Shown here: piece after piece, positions 31,951-45,181 of the stretch
How the letters are laid out: each line of letters begins with the position of its first letter
Numbering within the stretch: position 1 is the first letter of the stretch
Origin: Bolinopsis microptera
Taxonomy: Eukaryota; Ctenophora; Tentaculata; Lobata; Bolinopsidae
Direction of reading: 5' to 3'
DNA: 64,000 bases
NCBI RefSeq assembly: GCF_026151205.1
Contig: NC_087081.1
Location: 11,347,113 to 11,411,112 of the forward strand
Notes under the pieces: model-generated
What the model was told of the DNA's origin: nothing
Database searches by the model: none
The model's input: the letters and a program-made list of their open reading frames with translations, nothing else
Made by a program: the position numbers and the translations under genes

Positions 31951-33149
31951 AAATATTTAATCTCATGTGGGATTCACTCCGTCTGATCTCATTCCATCTA
32001 ATGAATCATGTGACTGTTGACATTACTATTGGTATTATGAAATAAAATAAGTATTTATATCCTGCTCATATGATTAACCAACAACACAAGGAAGGTGGTT
32101 AACCATGTCAGAGCGGCTGACTGTGAGTGATGTGAGCAAATGTGTAAAAGTGAACAAAGTATAACTCATCATAAGGCAAAGACAAAATTAAAACATACTG
32201 TATTGTAAACCACACTAAACTAAATAGTCCTAATATCAACAAAAAGCAGCACACAAAAAGCATTCATTAGGAGAGTCGAATTTCTTTGGAGACAAAATGA
32301 ATCTCTCCAGGACTTCTAGCCAACTAGAAATATTAGAAAATAAAGACTCTGCAAACATCTCAGAGAACTGATACCACCTTAAACTCTTAAAGAATAAAGA
32401 GGGATGATCCTGGACCCCGAAATCCACCACATTGCTGTGCTTTCAGAGGTACCAATGTGGCAGGAAACCAGGGCTCATGCTGCCGCTGAGCTAAAGCAGT
32501 AGAGGGGAGGCGGCTTCTCTGGGATCTTTCACATCCTGAAGCAGACCAACACTATGTCCCAACACACTGGTGTTGGGATGTCTGCCCCCGGGTCAATAAA
32601 GTAGTCAAGCATCATGATGCTATAACGTTAAGCATTCACAACCAGCAGATGTGGGAACTCCCACGAAGGACCGATTCAGATCTAAAGAGACAAATTGCAC
32701 AATCGGAAAGTAGACTTGAATTTTTTTATGTAATTTATAAAGAGTATGTTATTGCCCACGTTAAGGGGCCTGTTAATAATTAACTAAATTATTAGCTATT
32801 TTAGATTTAATAATAATAATCCAAGAATATTTATCAGCACTTAGCACTATTAATATGAGTTTCACAGCACTAATAATAAGAGTTTCAAATTGAACTGGAA
32901 TTGGGCTGTGCAGCCACACAAAACACGATAGTCTTCATATTGTGTGCAAAGAGATCTGAATATAATAATAATAATATATCCATCGACATAACTTTGGTCA
33001 AAGTATGTAGTATACATAAATCAAAGTTCTGAACGTGTACGTGCAAAAATTACATACAATATAATATATCGTCAAATACAATCATTACCATTTTGTAGCT
33101 TGTATAATGTTGTAGAATGCAGGTCTATGTTAATTGTTATAGTGGTAGC
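31951..33149. other. Intergenic, no gene recognised
   Basis: AT-rich sequence with scattered TAA/ATA repeats. Open frames here lack domain content. Confidence 0.4.
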
Positions 33150-33519
33150 CAGTGGCGTAACGTTGCCTGTTGGCGCCCCCCCCCCCCCCGAAAAAGCGCC
33201 CCCTGTTGGCACCCCTCCCCTTTTGGTGCCCCTCTCTTAAATCGAACAAATTAGAATTAGGTGATTTTAGAGGATACGCCGGTAAAATCTTTTAAAAAGT
33301 GTGTATCTAGAGCAAAACGCGCAAAGCGCGCGCCGCCGATATTAGGGATACGTAACATGTATCAACGCCCCCCTAAAACGGCGCCCCCTGTTAACCGGTG
33401 ATACTCGTAAAATATTTGTTCCAAACTCAGCGCGCGTCCTGGTAGGTTATAAACCTACAACCCCCACACTCCACAGTGGGGTCAGCGGGGCCCTTCGTTC
33501 GGATCGTGTTACGCCACCG
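33150..33519. mobile_element. hAT-like MITE, copy 1
   Basis: The ends are CAGTGGCGTAACG and CGTGTTACGCCACCG (the outermost base pair is mismatched), flanked by GTGGTAGC (33142-33149) and ATGGTAGC (33520-33527), an 8-bp target duplication with one mismatch. The 8-bp duplication and CAGTGGCG tip are hAT hallmarks. Internally it has a poly-C run and the segment ACCTAA/GGATACGCCGGTAAAAT shared in inverse orientation with the copy at 50197-50501. Confidence 0.8.
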
Positions 33520-33527
33520 ATGGTAGC

Positions 33528-34145
33528 GTGAATCAATTGTTGATTTTCTACAATAATTGTTGTTGCGCGATGCACTGCTGGGTCGCGCGCGCATCAAATA
33601 ATGCTTCTCGCAACCACTTCGGTAGATCGGCGAAATGCACCACTGTGCCTCACCGAGCTGCGAAGGATTGACATCGTGAATCAACAATAATTGTTTAAAA
33701 TGTTTAAAAAATAATTGCGTTGATTGCGTCAATAGTTTGAAAATTAGTCGGGGCGCGCCGCGCGCGCGTTTTAGGTATTTGTAAACCTACAATAATCAAT
33801 ATAAAAAATACAGCAAAAAATCATTGTTGTGAGCACGGTGCTATGTATAAATAGTGCATTGCGTTACATGACATTAAGGTTAACAAAAATTTTCAATATC
33901 ACAGTTTTTCTCATAATCAATTTTTGTGACCGTTTACCGAAACTTTACTATACCGGGTTAATTGACGATGTTAATTCATCGCAGCTCGGCGCGGCATAGT
34001 AGCGCATTTCGCCGATCTAGCGAGAGAGTTGATTCACGATGTCAATCCTTCGCAGCTCGGTGAGGCACAGTGGTGCATCTCGCCGATCTGGTTGCGAGAA
34101 GCATTATTTGATGCGCGCGCGACCCAGTAGTGCATCGCGCTACAA
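33528..34145. repeat. GC-rich inverted-repeat module (~120-bp arms)
   Basis: The right arm (34027-34145) contains GATGTCAATCCTTCGCAGCT, then GAGGCACAGTGG and TTGATGCGCGCGCGACCCAG. Its inverse is at 33540-33690, with about 340 bases between. A partial third copy is at 33960-34015. The same sequence recurs three times at 44641-45181. There is no coding capacity, and it is much more GC- and CpG-rich than the surroundings. Confidence 0.75.
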
Positions 34146-36410
<2,265 letters not shown>

Positions 36411-37462
36411 TAATATACACGTATTGTGTCGTATTGTTGATTGTGATTAAATACAGCTCGATAATCGATATGTAATTAAATCACCCACCAAGAACTATGA
36501 ATATGATAAATCACATTTCTTGCACAACTCGGTTTGATTGTTGAGGAAAAGAAGATGTCTGGTAATCCAGGTAGGCCGGTTTAGATTAGCACAATTGACG
36601 GTACAAAGAGGTTTTATTTATCACTTTTGGCGAAAAAAGTATTTTGAATTTTCGAAATGTTTTCTAGTCTCGAAAAAAAAATGTAAGTGAAAAATGTTTA
36701 AAGTTTTTCTAAAAACTACGTTTCTCTACTGTTTTAAGCTATTCCGATCATTTTGAGCCAATTAAAAAACTTTAAATTTTTTTCTAATTAGCTAATTGAT
36801 AATTATCCAAATAACTGATTGTCTGACGTAAAAATTATCTTTTAAAACGTTTTTCCTCCTGATAAGATGAACACCCTCGATTAATCTGCAACCTTTTACG
36901 GTGTTCACAACTAAAGATTTTCAAAAACAAGAAAGATGGTAAAAGTGGCAAAAAGTTGCGTTTAAACACGTCGAAAAGTTTGGAAAAGTTGGTCAGCCAT
37001 AATATAAAGGGCATCTAATGGGACTCAAAAACGTCAAAAATCCTTAGAAAGCTTCTTGTGTCAGTAGATCGATTTTTTCAAACGAATCTTTCATGGTTTC
37101 TGTACTATTTGTGCTCATTTGACCCTGCCTGCAGCCTGTATGGCACATCTTCAAGTCTGTAAGTGTAATATTAAATTTATGCTCCTCAGCAGAATTATTA
37201 TTCGGCGGAACCTTCCAAATTGAGGATAATTGAACAATTCATTTTTCTTCTATAATCATAATCCGACAAATATTATGTTAGTTGTAACAGATACTAAGCT
37301 AGTTATATCCCGAATACCTTCTGCAATCTTTGGAAGTCTTATAGAATCATATAATTAAGGCCTGTGTATTTATAGAAAATAGATCTTCCTATATTTCATA
37401 TATTAATATAGGAAGCTCTATAATAATACCAGCTCCCGTTCTGATAACGTTGTTTGCTTTTA
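36411..37462. other. Intergenic, no gene recognised
   Basis: AT-rich sequence without a supported exon, repeat border or RNA gene. Confidence 0.4.
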
Positions 37463-37782
37463 GGGGCCATCAGCTACTAAGGACGTCCACCAAAATTGCA
37501 GATTTTTAGACCACTTTCTCCCCCTGTCCGGGTGTGTCCGAATTTTCAAAACCACCCCCTCTGCCCTCCCCCGGACGTCTGGCTAGTTTTAAGAATACAA
37601 ATAAAACCAACCCAAATTCATTGTCAAAGAGTTGAAATAAATGAGACTTTTTCGTTAATTCTGCCAAAATTTCTGGACGTCCGGATTTTCAGAAACCAGC
37701 CCCCCTCCCCCTTTCCGGATTTGTCCGAAATTCCAAAACCAACCCCCTCCCTATTTGCCGGACGTCCTAAGTAGATGGCCCC
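37463..37782. mobile_element. PIF/Harbinger-like MITE
   Basis: Inverted ends GGGGCCATCAGCTACTAAGG and its near-inverse (CCTAAGTAGATGGCCCC) are flanked by TTA at 37460-37462 and 37783-37785. A 3-bp TTA duplication with a GGGGCC tip fits PIF/Harbinger. The interior is C-rich with repeated GGACGTCC and CCGGA phrases. No transposase in 320 bp. Confidence 0.75.
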
Positions 37783-37947
37783 TTATCCAATTGCAGTTTT
37801 CTCGACTTTGTATACAGGTTTTATGTACATGAACTGTTTACTGTAGGATTTCATGGACAGATATCAAACAATATGTGCTCTATCGTCTACCTTATCGGAC
37901 CTTATTTGGACGGACATTAAATGAACGGACATAATTATGAACGGACA

Positions 37948-38273
37948 TCTTACTATATATAAAGCGAGACGATATATATATATATTTATCCGTGCCATTT
38001 TACTGACACCACGGCATCAATTTTAACGCAAATTTCTGCAAAAACCGTAAAAGATATACAACTGAAACTTTTTTGACTGGGGCAAATGCTTTAATGGCCT
38101 CCAAATCAGCATATTGAAAAAATAAAAAATAGGCCAAGGAATTAAGGAATAAGAATTTTAGGGCCCAAAATTTGGACTCCCAAGTGGTGTCAAAAACGCG
38201 AATTAAATAGGTAATAATTATTTTAGTCTATCGAGTCTTGACACCACTTTAGGGTTAGACGGGTTCCTGCTAG
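37948..38273 (+). mobile_element. Non-autonomous Helitron (family A, copy 1)
   Basis: It begins TCTTACTATATATAAAGCGA and ends TTCCTGCTAG, inserted between A and T without target duplication. This is the Helitron signature: 5' TC, 3' CTAG, AT target. A second copy in the other orientation is at 53932-54235; both contain GGTGTCAAGACTCGA-type sequence and a block ending CACCACGGCATCAA. No Rep/helicase coding, so it depends on an autonomous relative elsewhere. Confidence 0.8.
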
Positions 38274-38728
38274 TTAATATAAACGCTAGAAGGCACTCAA
38301 ACCATCAAAAATCCTAATTTTTTCAATTTTTTTAAACGTTTTTTATTTCAGAAAATGATTCTTAAATCCATTTTTTATACAGTAAGTAAGAAAAGCAGTC
38401 GTTAAGCAGTAAAAATGTTAAAAGATGTGTACATGATCAGTGTCTAATATAAAAAATTAACCTTTAAAATAAACCAACGTTGGCCTATAAAACGTTTAAG
38501 AACTTTTCATTCACAATCTAAAATTAAATACAACGTTAAAACGCTGTTCAATTTTAAACGTTGCTCATATCAATTGGTTCATCTTTTTGGTCGTTCGTGT
38601 AATGTTTTTTATCCCAGTTTCAACGTCTTTTCAGTTTCAAAGAGTCAGCTAGAAACTTGATCTCTATTTCCAGACTTTCATAATGATCATTAGGCTCACA
38701 ACAGCTGGAATAAAATAAGTTGAGGGGG

Positions 38729-39497
38729 GGCCCAATTTAGCCAAATACCCTGAAAACGCCCAAAACCCAGATTTTATGTGCTCTACTTGTAGCTAGTGGT
38801 CCCTTGAACAAGTATATGAATTTTCATCAAGATTGGGCAAAAAATGACTGAGTTATGAGCCAAAAACCATATGACCATATTTGGGCATACGCACCAAATT
38901 TGATAGATTTTGGCCCATAAATTGGTCAAATATCAATATTTTTGAATGAAACCAACTTTATATGGTAGGTACGCTTATACTACACATTCTCTATGATTAT
39001 CAGCTCAGTATCTACCTAACTGTGGATTCTGTGTTCAAATAATCACAAAAAATGAACAAAATCGTCCATATCTCAGTTCGCGATATTTGCAAAACTGATT
39101 TCGCTCAAAACAATAGAACTCAATAGGGTTTCAATATTTTTATATGAAATTTTCAGAATCAACGTAGAATCGCATTTCGACCTTAAGTCTTGTATTGAAA
39201 TTTTGAGATAGGCCTTTAAAAAAATTTGGCGGCCAAATTCTGAAAAATGCCTGGCAAATTTTTTTTTGACTTAAGGTCAAAATGATATTTGACCAATTTA
39301 TGGGCCAAAATCGATCAAATTTGGTGCGTATGCCCAAATATGGTCATATTGTTTTTGGCTCATAACTCAGTAATTTTTTGCCCAATCTTGATGAAAATTC
39401 ATATACTTGTTCAGGGGACTACTAGCTACAAGTAGCTAAGTAGAGCACATAAAATCTGGGTTTTGGGCGTGTTCAGGGTATTTGGCTAAATTGGGCC
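38729..39497. mobile_element. Foldback element with ~215-bp near-identical arms
   Basis: The left arm (38729-38945, starting GGCCCAATTTAGCCAAATAC) and right arm (39283-39497) are inverse copies with only a few mismatches and one ~9-base indel, by eye over 90 percent identical. A 340-bp AT-rich spacer lies between. There is no coding capacity and no clear target duplication. A transcript across it would form a long double-stranded RNA. Confidence 0.8.
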
Positions 39498-39708
39498 TAA
39501 TTTGGACCAAATATGGGCGTGGCTGCCCCGCGGGCACCGTTTGGCGGTTGGGGTCGGGGACCCCCTCAAAAGTTCGTTCACCAGTCCTAGTTTGTTGGTC
39601 AACTGCTATCTCGAAACCAAGTTTCACAAAAAATCAGGGTGAACCCCCCCCCCCCCCCCCCCCCTTAACCTCCTTTCTGGCTCACTTGTGGGCTGCTTCA
39701 GAAGGCTA

Positions 39709-40000
39709 TCTCTACTATAATTCAGAGAATTCTTTCTGATGTAGAATGTATGTACGACCGCCCACGTGCAAATTATACGATAAATAGGAATTTAGGTAAC
39801 AACCAAAAGGTTCCATAGCAACGGTGTTTTAATGCACACATGCACGTGCAAAGATTGTTTTAACGTCATTTTAATCAGTTTTGTGGTAATTACGTTGTGT
39901 TTAAAGTGTTTTATATTTAAATCGGCTGTATCTTCGGTTGAGATGGATATATTTTGAAAAAATACTACTAGCTTCGTCCCTGTTACCACGGGCTTTCTAG
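39709..40000 (+). mobile_element. Non-autonomous Helitron (family B, copy 1)
   Basis: It begins TCTCTACTATAATTCAGAGA and ends ACGGGCTTTCTAG. TCTCTACTA is a classic Helitron 5' terminus and CTAG the 3' terminus; the 5' neighbour is A. A short GC hairpin (CCC...GGG around GTTACCA) precedes the 3' end, as expected. It is followed without any gap by a second copy. Confidence 0.85.
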
Positions 40001-40306
40001 TCTCTACTATAATTCAGAGAATTCTTTCTGTTGTATGTACGACCGCCCACGTGCAAATTAGATGAAAAATAGGAATTTAGGTAACAACCAAAAGGTTCCA
40101 TAGCAACGGTGTTTTAATGCACACATGCACGTGCAAAGATTGTTTTAACGTCATTTTGATCGGTTTTGTGGTAATTCCGTTGTGTTTTAAGTGTTTTATA
40201 TTTAAATCGGCTGTATCTTCGGTTGAGATGGATATTTTTTGATGCGATTAAAACTTTCTTTCAAAGAATACTACTAGCTTCGTTCCTGTTACCACGGGCT
40301 TTCTAG
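40001..40306 (+). mobile_element. Non-autonomous Helitron (family B, copy 2, head-to-tail)
   Basis: It starts with TCTCTACTATAATTC at the base right after the CTAG of the previous copy and ends TTTCTAG before T. The copies are very similar but differ by small indels (for example a 17-base stretch present only here near 40241), so they are not a recent simple duplication. Confidence 0.85.
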
Positions 40307-41014
40307 TACTATATATAACTGTCTAATTGAATAATTGGAAGAGAACTCCATCAGGCCTAGCTGAACCAAGCGGGGAGTTAATACACCTTTCACAAGCAAG
40401 AGCCACTTTGGTCTACTTGCTGTGAGGTGTCTCAGCTACACCTACATGGGTTGGGGAATGGGGGTCCCCCCTTTTCTTTTTTTGTGGCTTTGCTGTTTGG
40501 TCTGCACTGATCACCATTATTTAGGAATTGACATGATTTAGTGTTTTACAGTATGGGAGCTTGGGAGTAACTCTTAGAGGGAAAATCTTCGATCAGATTT
40601 GCAAGGGTTTTGCTCGACTGTCCTTTTTCCAGTTCCCGCTTTCATTGGCGATTCATCAAGAGCGCTTTTTCCATGGGATTTATTTTCGTTGACTTACATA
40701 TTGCGTAGTCTGAACTCTAATATCATTGTGGTAATTTAATTTCCCGAAGCTGCAAAATTTTGCAGTTTTTAATTTCCGGGTGCGGACAATTATATAGACT
40801 TAAAATAGAATTAAAGTCGATGTACCAAGCGCTTCAGGGCCGTTGCAATCTATAAATCAATTTTATATTGGAGAAACTCTTTAGTCTCGTCTAATATTAT
40901 ATAATACGTCAGCATTCAGCAGGCGAGTGGAAGTGGGTTAAGAAATGCTTGTGAAAGTGGATTCCTGAAAACAACATTTTCTGCACGGTTCATGCTATCC
41001 TGATCATTATGAGC
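40307..41014. other. Intergenic, no gene recognised
   Basis: The first bases (TACTATATATAA) resemble the family A Helitron start but the similarity ends at once. Nothing else supportable. Confidence 0.35.
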
Positions 41015-41293
41015 CTAACATTTTTTGTTGGTTTTCACTATTCTGGCAATGTTCAGGTAGTTAATTCTGTCTAGTAGTAGTCTAGATTTGATCATATTGG
41101 GCCTGACTGCTATGATCGCTACCTGTGAATCTGAAAAGAATGTGATACATCCTGGTTCCTTTATAGCGTTTATTACTTTATTTATTATAGCACAATATTG
41201 AGCTGCTGAGTGCGTCGTTAATTGTTGCCGATCGGGAGAGACTCGAGGATCGAGGGACAATAGTCTTACATGTTCTGCAGAATTGCCGTTCAC
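41015..41293 (-). pseudogene. Decayed RNase H fragment of a LINE
   Basis: A 92-codon frame contains YCAIINKVINAIKEP, ITFFSDSQVAIIAV and LLLDRINYLNIARI, the pattern around the central Asp of RNase H domains found at the end of I/R1-type LINE proteins. The upstream first Asp motif and downstream last Asp are missing, so it is a relic. Confidence 0.55.
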
Positions 41294-41853
41294 ACACTAC
41301 ACAGTACACATTCTCGACAATCTCAAGTTACATACTATTACTACACACTACACATTCTTAAATGATAATACCTTTTATCATAATCAAGTGTCTAAACGTA
41401 CTCCATGTCATGTGATGATTCATGCTACCCTTGATCATTGTGATCGCCTAACATATTGTTTCCTTTTCGGTTTTCTGAAGTGTATGATTTTGGAGTTGAT
41501 ACTTCCCCATTGTAATGCGATCTCGGAAGGAAGGCCTCCCTTTGCAGTGCGATCAAATTTGCCGCGACAAATCGTGATTTTCTCAGATCCTCGCGACAAT
41601 TCGCGATTTTTAAAGTTCCGCATTTTCCTTTAAATCTGGTGACTAAATTCGCGCATTTTCCTTTAAATCTGCGTCAAATATCACGTTCTTTATAAGTATA
41701 TGGAACCAATCACGTCCACAGCCTTCCGAATGTAGGTACGGACTTCGAAAATTGAAAGAACATTTTCGGTTAATAATGATCAGGGTTTAACAATACATAT
41801 CTTACAGATACAAATACTAACAGTAACAACACACTAGATCTTCAGATCGTGAA

Positions 41854-43503
41854 ATGGCCCCGAAGGTGACAGTACCATTAGATTTTGGAATAGAGAACCT
41901 ACACTGTGAGTTTCACGGTAACGTGGTCCTAAAGTTACAAGGAGGAGAAGAAAAGAGAGCAAACTCCCTGATCCTGTCTTACCACAGTTCAGTGTTTGTT
42001 CACCTTTTCCTGGAACTACACCAGACAGTGCTAGAGGTGGAGGACTTTGCGGGGGAAGCGGTGAAGAGATTCCTGGGGGCCCTGTACAGCGGGGAGATCC
42101 TGCTGGAGAAACACTTGTTCAGAGATGTTAACAAGCTGTGTCATGTGTTTAAAGTAGAGTGGTTAGCAGGGAGGTGTGGGGACTACTTTACCAGCCTGGT
42201 GGGTGGGGTGAGTCCCTCCTCTGATTACCAGACTTTGTTGTTCTTGTTTGAGGAGGCCATGTTTTGTAGCAAGGTCATGAAATGTGAGAAGTTTCTAGAC
42301 CTGGTCCTAGAGAAGATTTGTAGTCTGGAGAACAGAGCTGAGATATTTGTTGAGCCCTTTATGAGGAATTACTCTGAACCTGAAACTAGTCAACTAGATT
42401 TAATGTTGCAGATTACAAGTAGTAATCATGTTATCTTGTTGAGGATAATGAAGAAGAATCTGGAGAGTGAGAGAAAGATATTTGATGAAGCTTCTCGTTA
42501 CCTCCTACAGAATGTTGATCTCCGCAAATGTATTTCTGAAGATGAAGCTTTTTTTGAAGAACTGTTTGATGTTTTAGATAATGCAACCCAGTCATCTGAC
42601 TGTGATGCATTATTTGTGAGCAAGTTGTACATGAAGTCAGTGAAAGACTTTAAGAAAATTATGAGCTTGAGTTGCTCTTCGTCATCAAAAGCTGTTTTAT
42701 CTGCACCTGTACTTCGCCAAAGTTCAGCAAAAATTCCCAACATATTTTGCTCATTTGAATTATTTTGTGGACTGAGTACACAGGAATATTTTGATACCGC
42801 TAAAGAATCTCCTCTTGTACTGAATTTGTACATGTTGATTGAAGGGCTTCGGTTGTGTGTGGAAAGGCTTACCCCCGACATGGTACATGAAATGGAAATT
42901 ATTCGTCGCAAGAGAGGATGGAACAGAATATCACCTGAATTCGTTGAATCGTGGGATCCAGGAGCCACCGAAGACGCCGTTACAATAAAAGAACATGGAA
43001 ATGATCTTATATCTACGGAAGAGAGTGTTAGACGAGTTGGGAGAATAGTTGGGCCGGACAAAAAGATATTAAGCTGGAATTCTTGCACAATCAAAGATCT
43101 GTTTGAGACCTCACAATCTTATGCTTTTATTTTCAAGCACCCTGACACTACTGATTGTCATCTTCCTGGAAAATGTGGATTTGTTCTAAAGTTTACCCCT
43201 GATATGAAGTCAGGTCAACCCCACAAGTTCAAAGTAAACATTTGTTTTGATCAGGAAGAATATCCCGAGGGACTTCATATTCACCCGGAGGTTATGACAG
43301 CAGATAACATTCATTTGGTGCCTATGTTCGAGTTTGGTCAAAATGTACAACCCGACATGCGCTACCTGTTAGGCAGTTTTACGTGGAGTGCTTTGGCTAT
43401 AAGTACGGTTACAAGTGAAGGTTCGTTGATAAGGTGGGATATTGGTCGCTCGACTGTATATCGTTTGAGTAGTTTTAAGTTGGTCGCGTTTATTACTTTT
43501 TAG
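41854..43503 (+). CDS. BTB/POZ domain protein, single exon, 549 aa
   Basis: BTB domains dimerise and often act as Cullin-3 substrate adaptors or in transcription. The BTB fold covers about residues 20-118: VVLKLQGGEEKRANSLILS, SSVFVHLFLEL, FLGALYSGEILLEKHLFRDV, VEWLAGRCGDYF. A helical region follows (to about 250) that may be a diverged BACK domain (ISEDEAFFEELFDVLDN). The C-terminal ~200 residues contain WNSCTIKDLFETS and a beta-rich segment to FITF; I do not recognise this part, and there are no kelch repeats. The ATG at 41854 is the first in frame after an AT-rich leader. The frame is fully open, ending at TAG 43501-43503, with AATAAA at 44047-44052. Intronless in an intron-rich genome and surrounded by repeats, it may be a retro-derived or lineage-expanded family member. 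Confidence 0.8.
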   Translation: MAPKVTVPLDFGIENLHCEFHGNVVLKLQGGEEKRANSLILSYHSSVFVHLFLELHQTVLEVEDFAGEAVKRFLGALYSGEILLEKHLFRDVNKLCHVFKVEWLAGRCGDYFTSLVGGVSPSSDYQTLLFLFEEAMFCSKVMKCEKFLDLVLEKICSLENRAEIFVEPFMRNYSEPETSQLDLMLQITSSNHVILLRIMKKNLESERKIFDEASRYLLQNVDLRKCISEDEAFFEELFDVLDNATQSSDCDALFVSKLYMKSVKDFKKIMSLSCSSSSKAVLSAPVLRQSSAKIPNIFCSFELFCGLSTQEYFDTAKESPLVLNLYMLIEGLRLCVERLTPDMVHEMEIIRRKRGWNRISPEFVESWDPGATEDAVTIKEHGNDLISTEESVRRVGRIVGPDKKILSWNSCTIKDLFETSQSYAFIFKHPDTTDCHLPGKCGFVLKFTPDMKSGQPHKFKVNICFDQEEYPEGLHIHPEVMTADNIHLVPMFEFGQNVQPDMRYLLGSFTWSALAISTVTSEGSLIRWDIGRSTVYRLSSFKLVAFITF

Positions 43504-44640
43504 TTTACAACGTTTGATGAATTTTTAACAGTTGGATATCTTTAGGATTAGAAAAGATTTGATTTCTAATGGATTTTAAATATATTCAGCTCATGGTGAG
43601 TCTAATATCAATAGCTTAAAAGTAGTTTTATGTCTTAATGTCGCAGTTTGAGTTACAAGGATTTATAAATTTGATTTAACTTCTAGTCTCTCGTTATAAA
43701 GAGATTATCAGAATCGGTTTGAATTTACCCGGTAAATTGAGACTGAGCCTTACCTTTCGGCTTTCACACATATTGTAGTCATTTTTAACCTTTATGCGAA
43801 AGTTTAGAATCAAAGTTTGAACATTGTAATGAATGTGAATATTTCAATAATTCCTTTTTAAGATGACTGTTAACTTGACTATTCTCAACCTCAATGTTTT
43901 TATAATACAACATCCTATCGCAGTCCTCTGATCGTCTGCATCAGTCAGACAGATTATTATATCAAAAAATGAAGAAATAATTATTGTGAAGCTAAATGGC
44001 CCAATATAAGTACTGCAGGAAATTTAACTAGGAGGTGCACCATAAAAATAAACTTGCTCGGATTTTAAAAATTTTTGTACCATTGTTTTCTAGAGACTGT
44101 GAGAATTTTCACAATACCAAATTTGTCATACCTTTTTGGAAAAATCAGTGAGTTTCGCCTAGGTGCCATATTTGATGGTGCGCGGCTTTTGGAGCAAAAT
44201 TAGCTGTAAAAGTCGCGTAATTTGACCAAATTCGTTGGTTTTTGTCGTATTATTTGGATATATCTTTAGTTCCTTGAATAAGATCATTCTGAAAATTGGC
44301 GACGACCTTCCAATAGGGCTTTCACAACTGTCCGAAAAATTTGGTGGATATCGGAGTTGATATAGTGATCAAAATGGGGTAAAATATGCTGCTTTTAGCT
44401 GTAACATAATGTCTGATGGTTGGATATGCTTTAAACTTTTCGGACACTTTTCTTGTAAGTCTATGAGTAAGCTTACCAATTTTTGTTGCAATCGGAGGTC
44501 GGGAAGGATACTTAATATCTATTTGTTTGAAGAAAATTGTGCTGGCCGAAATTAGCGCTATAAAACCATCCTACAGTCGGCACGCGCGGCTCACTGTCGA
44601 TGGCGCACTACCTAATTTAATTTAACGGGTGTTATAATTG
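43504..44640. other. 3' flank of the BTB gene; no further gene
   Basis: Contains the putative poly-A signal at 44047-44052. From about 44100 to 44620 the sequence has phrases such as GCGCGGCTTTTGGAGCAAAA that look repeat-like, but I found no matching copy in the window. Confidence 0.4.
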
Positions 44641-45181
44641 CAGACGATGTCAATTCATCGCAGCTCGGCGAGGCACAGTAGCGCGTTTCGCCGATCGTTG
44701 CGAGAAGCATGATTGAGTGCGCGGCGCGGCACAGTTTACTGGGCCGCGCTCAGCCTGTCATTCCGCCTAATCTCTATGTTGTTTATCAACATTAAAGCCT
44801 GGGGTCCTCAGGTAAGGCACAGTTTGATACATGTTCGGCGGAGCGCGCTTCGCGCGCGAAAAGTGGCATGCAACGTATGTCAAGGCACAGTAACTTGTAG
44901 GTTTACAACCCAGGAAAAACTACCGACTGGTGGTGGTACTAGAGTTGATTCACGATGTCAATCCTTCGCAGCTCGGTGAGGCACAGTGGTACATTCCGCC
45001 GATCTACCGTTGATTGACGATGTCAATCCTTCGCATCTCGCCGATCTGCTTAAGATGCTGTGGTTGCGAGAAGCATTATTTGATGCGCGCGCGACCCAGT
45101 AGTGCATCGCGCTACAAATCTACCCTGGTTGCGAGAAGCATTATTTGATGCGCGCGCGACACAGTAGTGCATCGCGCTACA
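44641..45181. repeat. GC-rich dispersed repeat, further copies
   Basis: Copies of the module seen at 33528-34145: GATGTCAAT...CGCAGCTCGG at 44647, 44953 and, shortened, 45017; GCATTATTTGATGCGCGCGC at 45073-45092 and 45139-45158, a ~66-bp local tandem duplication. At 44728-44800 lies GCACAGTTTACTGGGCCGCG and a GGTCCTCAGG phrase shared with the module at 35.6 kb. Confidence 0.7.

Noticed and set aside
41283..41633. 116-codon open frame upstream of the BTB gene
   Set aside because: No domain, crosses the LINE RNase H relic and short repeats such as CGCGATTTTT; probably not coding.
42498..43094. 198-codon frame antisense to the BTB gene
   Set aside because: A shadow of the BTB coding strand with no homology or start context of its own.
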